From: Branchinecta lynchi
Lineage: Eukaryota > Arthropoda > Branchiopoda > Anostraca > Branchinectidae
DNA: 64,000 nt
Direction of reading: 5' to 3'
NCBI GenBank assembly: GCA_023053575.1
Contig: JAKZAP010000009.1
Location: forward strand, 14,427,869-14,491,868
Shown here in pieces: positions 48,537 to 59,203 of this stretch. Below the pieces are notes generated by a model. That model did no database searches. It saw only the letters and a list, made by a program, of their open reading frames with translations, and was not told where the DNA came from. Every line of letters begins with the position of its first letter. Position 1 is the first letter of the stretch. The position numbers and the translations under genes were made by a program.

Positions 48537-49974
48537 AAGACACCTGAACAATGAAACCATACTTGAACACACCATGGAGAATGCATTTACAGACAGGGCC
48601 ACGGAGGGCATTCTTCTCCTGAGCTTGAAGTTTTCAAAATAGGGATGTTCGTTGCTGGAGGTTTGCACATGCAGACTCCAAGACAACAAGACCAAAGGTT
48701 TCGATGAGATCCCAAAAATCTAATACTTGGTCCAGACAATTGCGAATGAACTACCATACTTGTACAGAAAAAAAGAAAGTTCAGAAGCGAATTCAGCGTA
48801 TCTCCTTATCCGTATAAAGAACATCTAATCAACTTCAAGTAAAACTTCTTATAAAAAAAAATCCGGCTTCAACCGGATTCCGAACGAACTATATGTCCCC
48901 GTAACCCCTAAATCTGTCATCTAATCAACTTGAGATAAAACTTTTGATTTTAACAAATTTTCCGGTTTCGGCCTGATTTCGGGCGAACAAGTTGTCCGTG
49001 TTTAAAATACTTTCCAAGTAGGTGTCCAGCATGTCTTCTTACCCCTATATCGAACATCTAACCAACTTCAGATAAAACTTTTACTTTTAACAAACTTTCC
49101 GGTTTTGGCCGAATTCTGGGCGAACTTCCCTGCGAGAAAATGGTTTTCACCATCGTGGTCAGCCTGTCTTTCTACTCCTAAATCGAACATCTAATCAACT
49201 TCAAATAAAACTTTTACTTTTAAAAGACTTTGGTTCGCTTTGGTTTTGGCCGGATTCCGGGCTAACTACTTGTCCGGCGAAAAAAAATGGTTTTCACCAT
49301 CGTGTTCAGCATGTCTTCTTACCCCTGAATCGAAAATCTAATCAACTTCAATTAAAACTTACTTTTAAAAGACTTTCCGGTTTTGGCCGAATTCTGGTCT
49401 AACTACTTATCCGGCGAAACAATTGTTTTCACCATCGTGTTCAGCATGCCTTCTTACCTCTATATCGAATATCTAATCAGCTACAAATAAAACTGTTACT
49501 TCTAACAAATTTTCCGGTTTCGGCCGGATTCCGAGCGAACTACTTGTCCGTTGACAAAATGATTTTCACCATCGTGTTCAGCATGTTTTCTTATCCCATA
49601 ATCGAAGATCACATCATCCGTTTAAAAAATTTCATTTGCCCCTTAATTTAAACCCCCTCCCCCACCCCTAAATGTAGGGCTACAGAGCCCATCTACTAAC
49701 TTGACCTTATTCTTGACCCAGTCCTCTCACCAAGTTTCAATAAAAAAATCTCCTTCCTTTCGAGAGTTATAGCGCCCACAGACGAACAGACTGACAGACG
49801 GACGGACAACTTTTGCGATGTCATAGGTATCCCTCCACTTACGTTTTGGGATCCCAAAAAGCGCAATTCATTCAAATCTTGTACAGCGCTATTTGGATTG
49901 GGCTTTCTGCAGGCAATGTTAACGGAATTCATACAGATAGGGATGATACTTGGTACTCTTCATTCAGGTGTCCT
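48537..49974. mobile_element. TTAA-flanked composite element carrying R (copy E)
   Basis: The left end AAGACACCTGAAC follows TTAA (48533-48536). The right end TTCAGGTGTCCT precedes TTAA (49975-49978). The outer parts match 11986-13736, and R sits at the same internal junction. The two copies therefore probably descend from one composite, although two independent insertions at one site cannot be excluded. Confidence 0.75.
48685..49860 (-). repeat. Composite repeat R, copy E (nested)
   Basis: The tail aacaagaccaaaggtttcg (48685) is followed by array units marked cagcatgtcttctta-type at about 49028, 49307, 49441 and 49579. The core is near 49730-49770, then acagacggacggacaact and ttttgggatcccaaaa. 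Confidence 0.85.
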
Positions 49975-50142
49975 TTAAAATCTAACCACATTTTTTTTTT
50001 TAATCCCTCCTCCTCTCAGTGACACAAGTGTGGCACCTTCTCTTTCAAATTTAACTTGGAAAATCTTAACTTCTTTACTTCTTAACAAAATAAATAAATA
50101 TAATATTTTTTTCTTTACTTTTTACAATTACCAAACTTAACC

Positions 50143-50688
50143 TGTTACGGATAGTATTAGGATATTAAATATCAAAGTTGATTCCGTAATCTGAAATAAT
50201 GCGGTCTGAGAAAAGCAACTCCATATTTGGTAATAATTCAAGCCTCGGGACGATGGAAGTAGCCTTATCAGTTCCCTGTTGTTGAACATCCTCTTCCTGA
50301 GTTTTCAGGCACGTTTGATCAGGACTTTGGTTTAATCTTTTGTAGCGACTGCGGTTAGCTCCTACGCAATAAGCAAGAATAGGAATTTGATGTGAAGCTC
50401 GAAGCGAGCAGATGATTCTGGGAGTTGACTGTAGCGAGACATGTGTCTGTATTATTAGATTACCTTACGTGTTAACAGAAGCAGGTTGTACTAAAGGAAT
50501 AAATAAAGTAAGTGTTAAAGAAAAAGAACCGACCTCCCTAAACGAAAGACTACGATCCCTATACGCCTTCGAAGGGTGAATACTGCTGCCGCTCGAACGC
50601 TACCATATAATGATCCCAAGTGGGACATAAGCCGCAGGTCCGAGTATAAAGAGTAATAACAACGGGGCAAGAACCTCTCATCGGTTTA
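50143..50688 (+). repeat. 5' LTR (546 bp)
   Basis: It starts TGTTACGGATAG and ends CGGTTTA. It is identical to 61572-62117 except for C at 50440 versus A at 61869. Two overlapping AATAAA words lie at 50498-50507. No confident TATA box is placed. The terminal TG is present but the usual CA end is not. Confidence 0.95.
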
Positions 50689-50689
50689 C

Positions 50690-50706
50690 TGGTGACGCGT
50701 CGTCTT
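50690..50706 (+). other. Primer-binding site candidate
   Basis: tggtgacgcgtcg begins two bases after the LTR. TGG is the complement of a tRNA CCA end. I cannot name the priming tRNA from memory. Confidence 0.55.
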
Positions 50707-50813
50707 TCGTTTGGAGGGAAGGTGTAGGCTAGATATTATGGTATATAGTGTTTTAGTGTTTTGAGTACATTTTTCTATTTTATTTTTTTACGGGGTTACT
50801 GAGCGAACGTAAA

Positions 50814-51902
50814 ATGTCTGTCGAAGACACAGCAAAAATGTCCCTTGACACGCTTTGTAAAATTGCATCGCAAGTCTCTACCTTCACTGGTAACGAAGAC
50901 GTTTTGATATTTCTTGAGACGCTGGAAAATTTGAAATTCTGGGATAAGTCTATTCAGAGCGATGAACTTATCCGGTTGGCATTCATGAAAACAACGGGTC
51001 ATGCGGCTAATTTTTTAACCAGCCACGCAAAATTCGAGTCATTCGAGGATTTGAAGAAAGCCCTTTCCAGCCAGTTTGAACACACGTCCTTGAGAGCACG
51101 TCTAATTCACGAAACTCTTCGTCTTGAGGATGGCGAAGACCCATTCCCATTTTTCGAAAAACTAAAATTAAAGACTTTGAAACTCTTGGGTTTTGATCAA
51201 GTTCCGTCGGCAAATGAAGAAAGTTTTCTTGGCTATTCAAATCTTTTGAAAAACCTACTTCTTGACAGTCTTTCCCCTACGCTGGGAATGCGGGTGGTTG
51301 CTAAGTGTCCCAAAGATTTTGAGGAGGCCACACAAATTTTGATCAATGATTTTCGGGCACGTGAATTTGCTAAAGCCAAATCGCCTCATATGCTTTCCGC
51401 TATTGCTTCCGCTTCAGTTGAAACTAAGCCTAGTGTACTAGCTGATACAACCTCACGAGATGGTATGGTTCGGGAAAACATACCAGGTAACCGTAGCGAC
51501 GGCACTATTTTTGAGCGTTCGAGTCGCCCAGTATTTCGCCGTCGGGATTCGTTACGGAATGACCAAATGTCAAATGACACTAGCAGCTATAGGGGTAGAT
51601 CTCGTGACACGAGAGGGGACAGGAATGGTTGGGAAGGTCGCCGTGGGAGGTCCGAGTCCCGAAAACCGGTTGGGTCGTATAAGAATTGCTTCAACTGCAA
51701 CAAACCGGGTCATTTTGCTCGCGAATGTCGCGCACCACGTAACATCCGTTGCTATAACTGCCAAAGGATCGGGCATATGGCAAGACAATGTCGCAGACAG
51801 TCCGCCGGATCTAATCCGAAAAAGTGTTTTAATTGTGGGAAAAACGGACATTTCGCAAGGGAATGCCTGGTGTCTGAAAACAGCAGCCGTTTAAACTTGT
51901 AA
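50814..51902 (+). CDS. gag: Gag polyprotein, Ty3/Gypsy
   Basis: This 362-residue protein forms the particle shell and packages RNA. The N-terminal ~200 residues are helix-compatible, with the capsid-like pattern of Gypsy Gag (for example NLKFWDKSIQSDELIRLAF near residues 40-60). A basic, Arg/Ser-rich stretch follows. Three CCHC zinc knuckles of the exact pattern C-x2-C-x4-H-x4-C lie at 51687-51728, 51750-51791 and 51825-51866. The ATG is the first in frame after the primer site, about 125 bases from the LTR. The stop (51900-51902) lies two codons after the shift heptamer, so most ribosomes would make Gag alone. The frame is intact. Confidence 0.95.
   Translation: MSVEDTAKMSLDTLCKIASQVSTFTGNEDVLIFLETLENLKFWDKSIQSDELIRLAFMKTTGHAANFLTSHAKFESFEDLKKALSSQFEHTSLRARLIHETLRLEDGEDPFPFFEKLKLKTLKLLGFDQVPSANEESFLGYSNLLKNLLLDSLSPTLGMRVVAKCPKDFEEATQILINDFRAREFAKAKSPHMLSAIASASVETKPSVLADTTSRDGMVRENIPGNRSDGTIFERSSRPVFRRRDSLRNDQMSNDTSSYRGRSRDTRGDRNGWEGRRGRSESRKPVGSYKNCFNCNKPGHFARECRAPRNIRCYNCQRIGHMARQCRRQSAGSNPKKCFNCGKNGHFARECLVSENSSRLNL
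51890..51896 (+). promoter_or_regulatory. -1 ribosomal frameshift site TTTAAAC
   Basis: In the gag frame it reads T TTA AAC, the canonical X XXY YYZ slippery heptamer. Pol lies in the -1 frame and is open only from 51878, so the shift must occur in 51878-51899. After a seven-base spacer, GGGAC (51904-51908) can pair with GTCCC (51950-51954) and GCGC (51909-51912) with GCGC (51941-51944), a plausible stimulatory stem. Confidence 0.9.
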
Positions 51903-54900
51903 GGGGACGCGCACTTCGTCACGTTTCAGTAAATTCTGATGCGCATCCTGTCCCGGCTTATTTGACTAAAAATATGGGTGAAAATTTTATTGCGTCGTAT
52001 TTTGCTAATTGCAATGGAGTGAATTGCAATGCTTTGCCGTATTTTAATGCTTCAGTGTGTGATATTCCTGTACGCGCGCTTGGGGATACCGGCGCTTCGA
52101 TTTCATTAATCAGTCATGATATGTTTTTGCAGTTGCCAGTTTTAGTTAGATCAAAAATAGTTAAAAACTATAGTGATGTTAGCAGTGCTACCGGCCATTC
52201 TATGGAAATTATTGGATGTATTTCAGAGTATGTAAAAATTGATGAACATGAATATTTTGAGACGTTTTTAATAAGTGACAAATTGAAGGTACCAATGATT
52301 TTGGGGTATGGATTTTTAAAGAAGTATGACCTACTAATTGATGCTAAAAATGACAAATTAATCCGTAGAGGCGGTAATGAGGGAGAGGTTCGGCCTGTTT
52401 GTAAATTTTCTGATCCGTCGGCAAATTGGGTTAACCGTAAAGGACAAAGGGAACAAAATTGTTGTTTTACTAGAAGCCAGTCTTGTAGTCCACAGTCGAT
52501 CCCTTGTCAACCGGTGGGTCCTGTAGTTAATTTACCTCCTCCTGATTACCCTTGCCCACTTCCCCATGCTGAAAATACTTGTAAAAAGTCTGAAATCGGG
52601 TTGGTAAAAACGGAGGTGGAAGCTGTGAAACCACTGAAACGCATACACCGTCTTCAACTCGTTTCTAGGACTAGTGTTAATGCAAAGACCAGTAAACGTT
52701 GTGTTTTATCTACCAGTAGGGGGCCAATAGACACGGACGGGCTATTTTTGGTTTCACCTACGAAGGAAATGAATGAACGATTCCCAGACTTGGTTTTACC
52801 AGAACAACTTGTAACTACACAGGACGGCATGTTTCAGGTATTCATAGAAAACTATTCGGACAAAGATATAAAAATTCCCTTGTTTTATATGGCGAATGCC
52901 GAAGCCTGGATTGCAGACGAAAATATTTGCATGAGTGTTACCGACTCATTAAAACCAACGGATGTTATTTCGGGTCCTGGTTTTCTGCCAGACAATGAAG
53001 TGGATGCGTTTCTTAAAATGTTCAAATTAGATCACCTCGCGAAAAACCCAGTTCGAAAACAAAAAGTAGAGAAGCTTTTAACTGATAATCATGACGTTTT
53101 CGCGAAGGACGATTTTGATTTGGGAACTTGCAACATTGAGCCTTTTGTAATTGATGTGGGTAATGCACCCCCACAGAAAGTTCGTCCCTATCGCATTCCA
53201 GTCCACCTTGAACCCGTTGCAAAGGCAGAAATTGACCGTATGTTGGCTTGTAAGGTTATAGAGCCAGCCGCTTCGCCGTGGCTAGCTCCGTTATTGTTGG
53301 TCGAGAAAAAGGATGGAAGTTACCGTGCGGTTACCGATTTTCGTCGCCTGAATGATGTGACAGTGGGAGACGAGTTTCCGCTCCCTCATATAGCTGCTAT
53401 TTTAGACAAATTGCATGGCAAAAAGATTTTCTCTGTTCTTGACTGTTTGAGTGGTTATTGGCAGATGGAAATCGATCCAGAAAGCCGCAAATATACGGGG
53501 TTTTCAGCACCGGGATACTACCAGCAATTCGTTTACGCGAAACTCGCGTTTGGTCTAAAAAACGCGCCCGCGGCTTATAGTAGAATTATGCATAGAATTT
53601 TGAAACATCTGTTTGATGAAGGGGTCGCCGTCTATCTGGATGACGTTATAAACGCCTCAGAAGACGACGATTCGCACATGGCTTTGTTGATTAAAGTTTT
53701 TACCGTTTTCCGCAAAGCCGGTCTGAAATTGAAAGCGCGGAAATGTGATTTTTTTAAGGAGGAAGTTATTTTCTTGGGTCATCGGGTCGATAAGAATGGA
53801 GTCCGCCCAGACCCCAATAAGCTAAGTGCGGTGCGTAACATTGCATACCCAAAGGACGTCAGCGAACTGCGCTCATGTATAGGTCTGTTTTCGTATTTTC
53901 GCAAATTCGTCCCCCAGTTTTCGGCTATAGCATCACCCCTAATTAAACTTACCAAAAAGGAGGTACCTTTTATTTTTGGGGATGGGGAGAAGAAAGCTTT
54001 TGAACAGCTGCGATCTAAATTGTTAGAAGAACCTATACTTGGCCTTCCAGATCTTGGTCGGTCCGCGAAACCGATGAAAATTTTTTGCGATGCTAGCAAA
54101 AAGGCGTGTGGAGGGTTTTTGACCCAGGAACAGGGTGGGAGGCAAAAGGTCTTACAGTATACGTCACGTACTTTCAACGACGCCGAGGTCAAACATGCGG
54201 CGGTTGAACAGGAGACCTTAGCCATAATTCACTGCATCAGGTCATTTCGCCCTTATTTGCTCGGTAGAAAATTCATTGTTGCCTCGGATCATAAGCCTCT
54301 TCAGTGGTTGATGAAGAGTACAGGGAAGGATCTTACCGGAAAGTGGGCTAGAATGCAGATGGAACTGCAAGGGTACGAATTCGAGATCACGCACATCCCC
54401 GGGACTCAGAACGTCGTTGCAGACGCTCTAAGTAGGCTCCCTACGACTATTCCAACTCCCGCGATAATGGCCGTAATACCAGAGGCGGATAACCAGTTTT
54501 CCTCAAAGGAACGGCGGGAATTGCAAGGGAAGGACGGGTTTTCTTCTGCAGTACGTAACTATCTTAAACATGGCAGTGGGTTGCCCTCTCAAATCGAAAC
54601 TCAAGTCCTGCGTGAAATCGAAAATTTTGTTCTTGACGACGGCTTACTTTGTTACGTTTACACACCGTATCAAAACTGTCGCAGGCCTGATTTGCGGGTA
54701 GTACCAGTTTTACCTCGTTCACTCATTCCGGAAGTCCTATTTGATTGCCATGATTCAAAAATATCGGGTCATTTTGGGTTTCTTAAGACATATGAGCGCG
54801 TGCGCAACCGTTTTTACTTTCGGAACATGTACAACGTTGTCAAACAATATGTGCTGTGTTGCCTTGATTGTTGTCAACGCAAAGGTCTTAACCACACACC

Positions 54901-55117
54901 CAGGGCTCCGTTGGGCACCATACCCGAGTCCTCTAGACCACTCGATATGGTCGGTATCGATCTTCTCGGTCCATTACCCGTTTCTAGTCATGGTTCAAAA
55001 TATATTGTCGTCATCACTGATCATTTTACGAAATACATCGTTCTTACGGCCATAGCAGATAAAACAGCAAAAGCTGTCGCGAGAGCGACATGGGGCTTGC
55101 GAACGCTTGATAAGTGA
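51896..55117 (+). CDS. pol: Pol, first part: protease, reverse transcriptase, RNase H, integrase N-terminal half
   Basis: It is read by -1 shift from gag (the first ATG in this frame is at 51974). The aspartic protease has DTGA at 52085-52096. The reverse transcriptase follows from about 53080, with VEKKDGSYRAVTDFRRLN and the catalytic YLDD at 53633-53644. RNase H has Asp at 54089, Glu at 54212 and Asp at 54287 (in SDHKPL). The integrase zinc finger has His at 54749 and 54770 and Cys at 54860 and 54869. The first catalytic Asp is in GIDLLGP at 54959. The frame then runs into a stop at 55115-55117, before the second Asp. Family spacing implies about 23 bases are missing near 55088. The polyprotein would make DNA from element RNA, but integrase is truncated in this copy. 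Confidence 0.93.
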   Translation, partial: LVRGRALRHVSVNSDAHPVPAYLTKNMGENFIASYFANCNGVNCNALPYFNASVCDIPVRALGDTGASISLISHDMFLQLPVLVRSKIVKNYSDVSSATGHSMEIIGCISEYVKIDEHEYFETFLISDKLKVPMILGYGFLKKYDLLIDAKNDKLIRRGGNEGEVRPVCKFSDPSANWVNRKGQREQNCCFTRSQSCSPQSIPCQPVGPVVNLPPPDYPCPLPHAENTCKKSEIGLVKTEVEAVKPLKRIHRLQLVSRTSVNAKTSKRCVLSTSRGPIDTDGLFLVSPTKEMNERFPDLVLPEQLVTTQDGMFQVFIENYSDKDIKIPLFYMANAEAWIADENICMSVTDSLKPTDVISGPGFLPDNEVDAFLKMFKLDHLAKNPVRKQKVEKLLTDNHDVFAKDDFDLGTCNIEPFVIDVGNAPPQKVRPYRIPVHLEPVAKAEIDRMLACKVIEPAASPWLAPLLLVEKKDGSYRAVTDFRRLNDVTVGDEFPLPHIAAILDKLHGKKIFSVLDCLSGYWQMEIDPESRKYTGFSAPGYYQQFVYAKLAFGLKNAPAAYSRIMHRILKHLFDEGVAVYLDDVINASEDDDSHMALLIKVFTVFRKAGLKLKARKCDFFKEEVIFLGHRVDKNGVRPDPNKLSAVRNIAYPKDVSELRSCIGLFSYFRKFVPQFSAIASPLIKLTKKEVPFIFGDGEKKAFEQLRSKLLEEPILGLPDLGRSAKPMKIFCDASKKACGGFLTQEQGGRQKVLQYTSRTFNDAEVKHAAVEQETLAIIHCIRSFRPYLLGRKFIVASDHKPLQWLMKSTGKDLTGKWARMQMELQGYEFEITHIPGTQNVVADALSRLPTTIPTPAIMAVIPEADNQFSSKERRELQGKDGFSSAVRNYLKHGSGLPSQIETQVLREIENFVLDDGLLCYVYTPYQNCRRPDLRVVPVLPRSLIPEVLFDCHDSKISGHFGFLKTYERVRNRFYFRNMYNVVKQYVLCCLDCCQRKGLNHTPRAPLGTIPESSRPLDMVGIDLLGPLPVSSHGSKYIVVITDHFTKYIVLTAIADKTAKAVARATWGLRTLDK

Positions 55118-56777
55118 TCAGGGTTCAGAATTCATAAATGCTGTTTTCAAAGGAATTCTTGAATTGCTTGACATCAAGCAACTTCGTACATCTGCGTACC
55201 ATCCGATGTGTAATGGGGCGGTTGAAAGGCGGAATAGGGATATAGCAAACATTTTAAGTCTATATGTCAAGGATAGGGGACATTCAGACTGGGAAGACCA
55301 ACTTTGTTATGTCCAATTTGCTATGAACACAGCTTTTCACGAATCCATCTCGGACAACCCATTTTATGCTATGTTCCTTCGCGACGCCCGTTTCCCGATG
55401 GACACCGTCATTAACAGTAGGGTATATTATAATCTGGATTCGGATTACAAATCGGAAATGATAACCAGGCAGAGAACTGCGTATCAAATGATCAGGGATA
55501 ACTCCGATATCGCTCGGGAACGTCAGCGGTTCTACTACAATAGAACCGAAAATCTGAAACCCTTAAAGGTCGGTGACCTGGTACTTTTGCATACGCCACC
55601 CGACGCGAGGTTGCGGAAATTGGACAAGATACGTTGGGTGGGACCTTATCGAATAAATGCAGTTTTGGAAAATGGCCTAAACTTTAAGATCACAAGGCTA
55701 TCAGACGGACGGGTGGAAATTGTCCATTACAATCGTTTGAAAACGTACATTCCCAGGAGTCTGTGGGAAAGGGACGTTATTCAAGATGAACTGATTATAC
55801 CGCCTAATTTTGACGAAATTCCGGCACCCATTTCCTCTCCCGCAGAAAATCCGGCCGGAAATAAACCTGAAAGTTCGTGTACCGGAAAAACAGTTACTTG
55901 GTGGGACAGTCCACCTGCAGGTCAGAAAACTATCTCAGATTGCGACCCACCAAACCCACCCTCCGTTATACCAAACCCACTTACTGAGGACATGTATGAT
56001 ATTGGCGCGAGTGATTTTGCTTTTAGACCGGAATCCTCGGTTCCGGGTCCGGAATCGATGGATGATTTTCCGAAATTTCGCCAACTTCCTCTATTTCACC
56101 GCCCTTTAACATTACAGCCGTATCATACGGATCAACCAAATGAACATGGGGATTGCAAAAGACGTTATTCTCTGGGCTCTGAAGATTTAGAATGGGATGA
56201 CCCCTATACTGAAACACCTGTTCGCAGGCAGGGGTTGGGAAGCTCCTCGAGTCTCGAGAGCGAATTATTAGACGATGCGCTGATGGAAAGAGAACTTTTC
56301 ACACCAAGGACAGTTGTTAGATGCTCTACGCCAACTTTTGGCGAGGCACCAGTTTTGAGACAGGGTATCACACCATCTCATGATTTCTACGAAAATCTCG
56401 CTGGGGTTGGGATACCGTCATTAGAGGCCCCAAACTACCGTCTAGAGTTCGAGAGCACAGTTGCGCAGGATCCGTTTAGTGATCCTGAGGGTATGAACGA
56501 TTCACTCACGGGTAATAACTTCCCTCAGGCTAGTACGCGGGTTGACAGGTCCCCAGACCTATCACCTGTTCGACCAGAAGAAGAGTCACCAAATCAAACG
56601 GTAATTGAGACACCTCAGTCTCGGGGGGTAAAGTATCTCGGTTACCAGAATCAGAAGAAACCAGCCCTCAACGGGGAGGTTTTGGAAGGGGCACACTTGA
56701 GGAGACACCGGGTCATTCTGGGCTCGGGTCGGATTTTAGCGATGGGGTCAACCGTTCTGGTAGTATGCCAGAACTGA
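55089..56777 (+). CDS. pol: Pol, second part: integrase C-terminal half, out of frame (+1)
   Basis: This frame resumes integrase at HGACER and ISDQGSEF. The second catalytic Asp is at 55116 and the Glu at 55224 (in AVERRNRD), 35 residues apart as expected for D,D-35-E. A GPY/F module (WVGPY at 55635-55649) follows, then a long Pro/Ser/acid-rich tail. Its own start is not credible: there is no ATG near, and it lacks the first Asp. It is the rest of pol displaced by an upstream deletion. The last ~45 residues before the stop at 56777 are probably out of frame because of a second indel at the G run 56623-56628. Confidence 0.85.
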   Translation, partial: HGACERLISDQGSEFINAVFKGILELLDIKQLRTSAYHPMCNGAVERRNRDIANILSLYVKDRGHSDWEDQLCYVQFAMNTAFHESISDNPFYAMFLRDARFPMDTVINSRVYYNLDSDYKSEMITRQRTAYQMIRDNSDIARERQRFYYNRTENLKPLKVGDLVLLHTPPDARLRKLDKIRWVGPYRINAVLENGLNFKITRLSDGRVEIVHYNRLKTYIPRSLWERDVIQDELIIPPNFDEIPAPISSPAENPAGNKPESSCTGKTVTWWDSPPAGQKTISDCDPPNPPSVIPNPLTEDMYDIGASDFAFRPESSVPGPESMDDFPKFRQLPLFHRPLTLQPYHTDQPNEHGDCKRRYSLGSEDLEWDDPYTETPVRRQGLGSSSSLESELLDDALMERELFTPRTVVRCSTPTFGEAPVLRQGITPSHDFYENLAGVGIPSLEAPNYRLEFESTVAQDPFSDPEGMNDSLTGNNFPQASTRVDRSPDLSPVRPEEESPNQTVIETPQSRGVKYLGYQNQKKPALNGEVLEGAHLRRHRVILGSGRILAMGSTVLVVCQN

Positions 56778-57067
56778 GAGGACCATTTGGGGAACTCGAA
56801 TCTGATCACCCAGGGTCTGAAGCTCCTATTGATCTTAATAGCCCCCCACCAATTTTAATTCGTGATAGAGCTTTAAGCCACCCTACAGTTCGTTCAGAGG
56901 CGCTTAGATTACGTACTCAAGCCGCGCGCCGCGGTGCAATGCAAGGTGTTAGGTTTGATCTGGCTACGAGAGGTACTAGACAAACGTCCAGAGAAGTTCG
57001 CCGCCCAAATAGGTTAGGGTATGATAAGCTTGGAAGCCCTTATTTACCCGAAAATCAAAGGCAATAA
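56621..57067 (+). CDS. pol: Pol, third part: C-terminal tail, out of frame (-1)
   Basis: From the G run at 56623-56628 the -1 frame has composition like the preceding tail (Ser/Gly/Glu/Pro-rich). It ends in a basic segment with SREVRRPNRLGY, similar in kind to the basic C-termini of many Ty3/Gypsy pol proteins. The overlapping frame looks shifted (hydrophobic, basic). Loss of one G is the simplest explanation. A base-calling error in the homopolymer would look the same. Confidence 0.6.
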   Translation, partial: SGGKVSRLPESEETSPQRGGFGRGTLEETPGHSGLGSDFSDGVNRSGSMPELRGPFGELESDHPGSEAPIDLNSPPPILIRDRALSHPTVRSEALRLRTQAARRGAMQGVRFDLATRGTRQTSREVRRPNRLGYDKLGSPYLPENQRQ

Positions 57068-59141
57068 ATAGAGGGGTAAATTACTAAAAGTAAATTACAT
57101 GTATAGTAGTTGTCAGTGGTTTATTACAGATGAAAGACAAATAAACACGATCAGACAAATGTGGGAAATTAACGAGAGGAAAAAGATGGAGGCGCAGATA
57201 GGGTTTCAGAAGAAAAGCTGGAACACGCGCGAACAGAAGCTCAAGTTAGCAAAATAAGCAGAAAATCTTGAACTGCAGAAATAATAAACGTTACAACAGT
57301 TGAATTCCGGGGCGTCAAAGGTCACCTTGCAGACGTGCAAGATTTGCTCTTTGAAGCCCAGGATAAACTCGTCGAGCTATTGCGATTTTGTTCATATACA
57401 ATATAATAGAATAGTCGTCGGTGGTCGCTAAATTAAATTTGTAATGTTGCTGTTTTACTGAGTACTCACTTGGCTTTATCTTGCTTCATTTTATGTTTGG
57501 CGTAGCAAATAATACATGGACAAGAAAGTTTAGTTTAGTTCCCTTGTTTCAGAAAGATGGAAGAAATCATAAAGTTTAATAAATCAATAATAGACCCAGA
57601 GTTTTAATATTAAGTGCACATTATGTTTTTACTAATGGTCTAGTGTCGTGTAATACTGTCGAAAGTGCTTAAGACAGGCTCACACCGGCCGGAGCGACCT
57701 GTCTCGGCACTAAAGACGGTGCAGTTTCTAAATATTCTTTTCTCAACTTATAAAGACCTAAAAATATTATTAAAACAAATAGATATTTCAATTCGCGAAG
57801 ATTTAGTAGGGAGTCTCAAACCCCTGTAACCATTTTATTTGCATTAAGTGTGGTATGAGCCAGTAGGTAAACAGAGAAGCGAAAGAGCAAAAGTTTGTTT
57901 GAATTAAATCAGGGTGAGAAAATATTTGAGAATTAAGACTTAAAATGGGAAGTAACGTGTAGTGATGTCATGCACTGATAAACCTGGAGTGAGCTCGGTC
58001 AATGTTGGTCCCCTTGACCGAAACTACGCGGTATTTTACCTGTCTATTATTTTGTTTTACTGCACCATGTCAGAGGGCTCAGTAATAATCAATCAGTTAT
58101 AATCCCTAGATTGTATTATGATACTAGATTGAACGAATGTACAAAATAACAATTGTATCAGATTGAATCCCTGAAATACTGAGTAAAGAAATTTTGTTCG
58201 ATTTTTGCTTGTCCCAAAATTTTCCCTAATTACTTTTGCCCTGAAAAGTAAGAGTTCGCTCCCCTTTGTTGAAAAGAGAAGGTCACGTAGCTCAACTAAC
58301 AGATTATGCCTAAAAGCTATGACACAAATGAAAACCTGTAGAGACTATACAGCCACGATTTTTCAATTTTGCTTTTGCTGACTAGCTTTGCGGTTTTGCT
58401 TCACGCGAGTAGCTGACGTACTTTTGCAGTATAATTGAGTCACAGGATTTTTAAATAATTGCTGCTAGACACGTATTTCGATTGATAGACAAATCGAGTG
58501 AGGGTTTTACTAATTATTGTTTTGAGTCTTTCAGAGCTTAGAAGGACACACAGACAGTGTCAACCAATGGTCAATGGTCGGAGATATTAACCGGCATTTT
58601 ATCCAGAAGCTCTTCATGATAGCAAGTATAGACAGATAGATAGATCTAGACAGAAATGGTTGAAGCATACGTCCAACTTCACTTTGTTACCGTGTGCCGT
58701 AGAAATCGCGCCAAATTTTGTTTTGCTGTACAGCTAAAAACTACCGTCAGAGGCCATCCAGCTTAAATGGATTAGCATATGTCGCGATTTGAAAGGTCAG
58801 AACTTGCGGTCAAGTTACCCTTAGCGTACTTTAAACGCTCAAAGAGAAGTCGTGGGAAATTTTAAAGAGCTCCCGTGATTTGCGGTTTTAGCATCTGATG
58901 TGCGTTAAACGTCAGAATTGAGGTGTCTTTAAATTAAAACAGCTCCCGTGATTTGCGGTTTTAGCATCTGATGTGCGTTAAACGTCAGATTTGAGGTGTT
59001 TTTAAATTTTCGCGAAGCACATATACAAATAACAAGAAACACGGAGAAGAAAGAAACATGAGAATGAGAGGACGCCAAAAGTAATCGTGTAAAGCGATTA
59101 AATAAGTATTCCAGATATACTGCGTTTATTTTATATTACAG
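57068..59141 (+). other. Post-pol internal region, no clear gene
   Basis: Coding-like fragments occur just after pol: an ATG-led 23-codon basic run at 57187 and an open stretch at about 57303-57400. Farther on, only A/T-rich sequence and the 73-base duplication at 58868-59010 are visible. No signal peptide, transmembrane or envelope-like ORF is seen. Confidence 0.5.
58868..59010 (+). repeat. Direct duplication, 73-bp period, in the retrotransposon
   Basis: agctcccgtgatttgcggtt begins at 58868 and 58941. The two ~70-base copies differ at about three positions (for example cagaattg versus cagatttg). Confidence 0.9.
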
Positions 59142-59203
59142 GTCGAGCCGAAGCCGAACCAACTTAGTCCTTACTACGAGTCGTCTCAGCAGAAATCCCG
59201 GTC

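Noticed and set aside
51460..51894. A 144-aa ORF overlapping gag in another frame
   Set aside because: A shadow of the Arg/Gly-rich and zinc-knuckle part of gag.
55070..55120. A programmed +1 frameshift inside integrase
   Set aside because: The Asp-Asp interval is about eight residues short, which a programmed shift would not cause. A deletion explains both the spacing and the frame.
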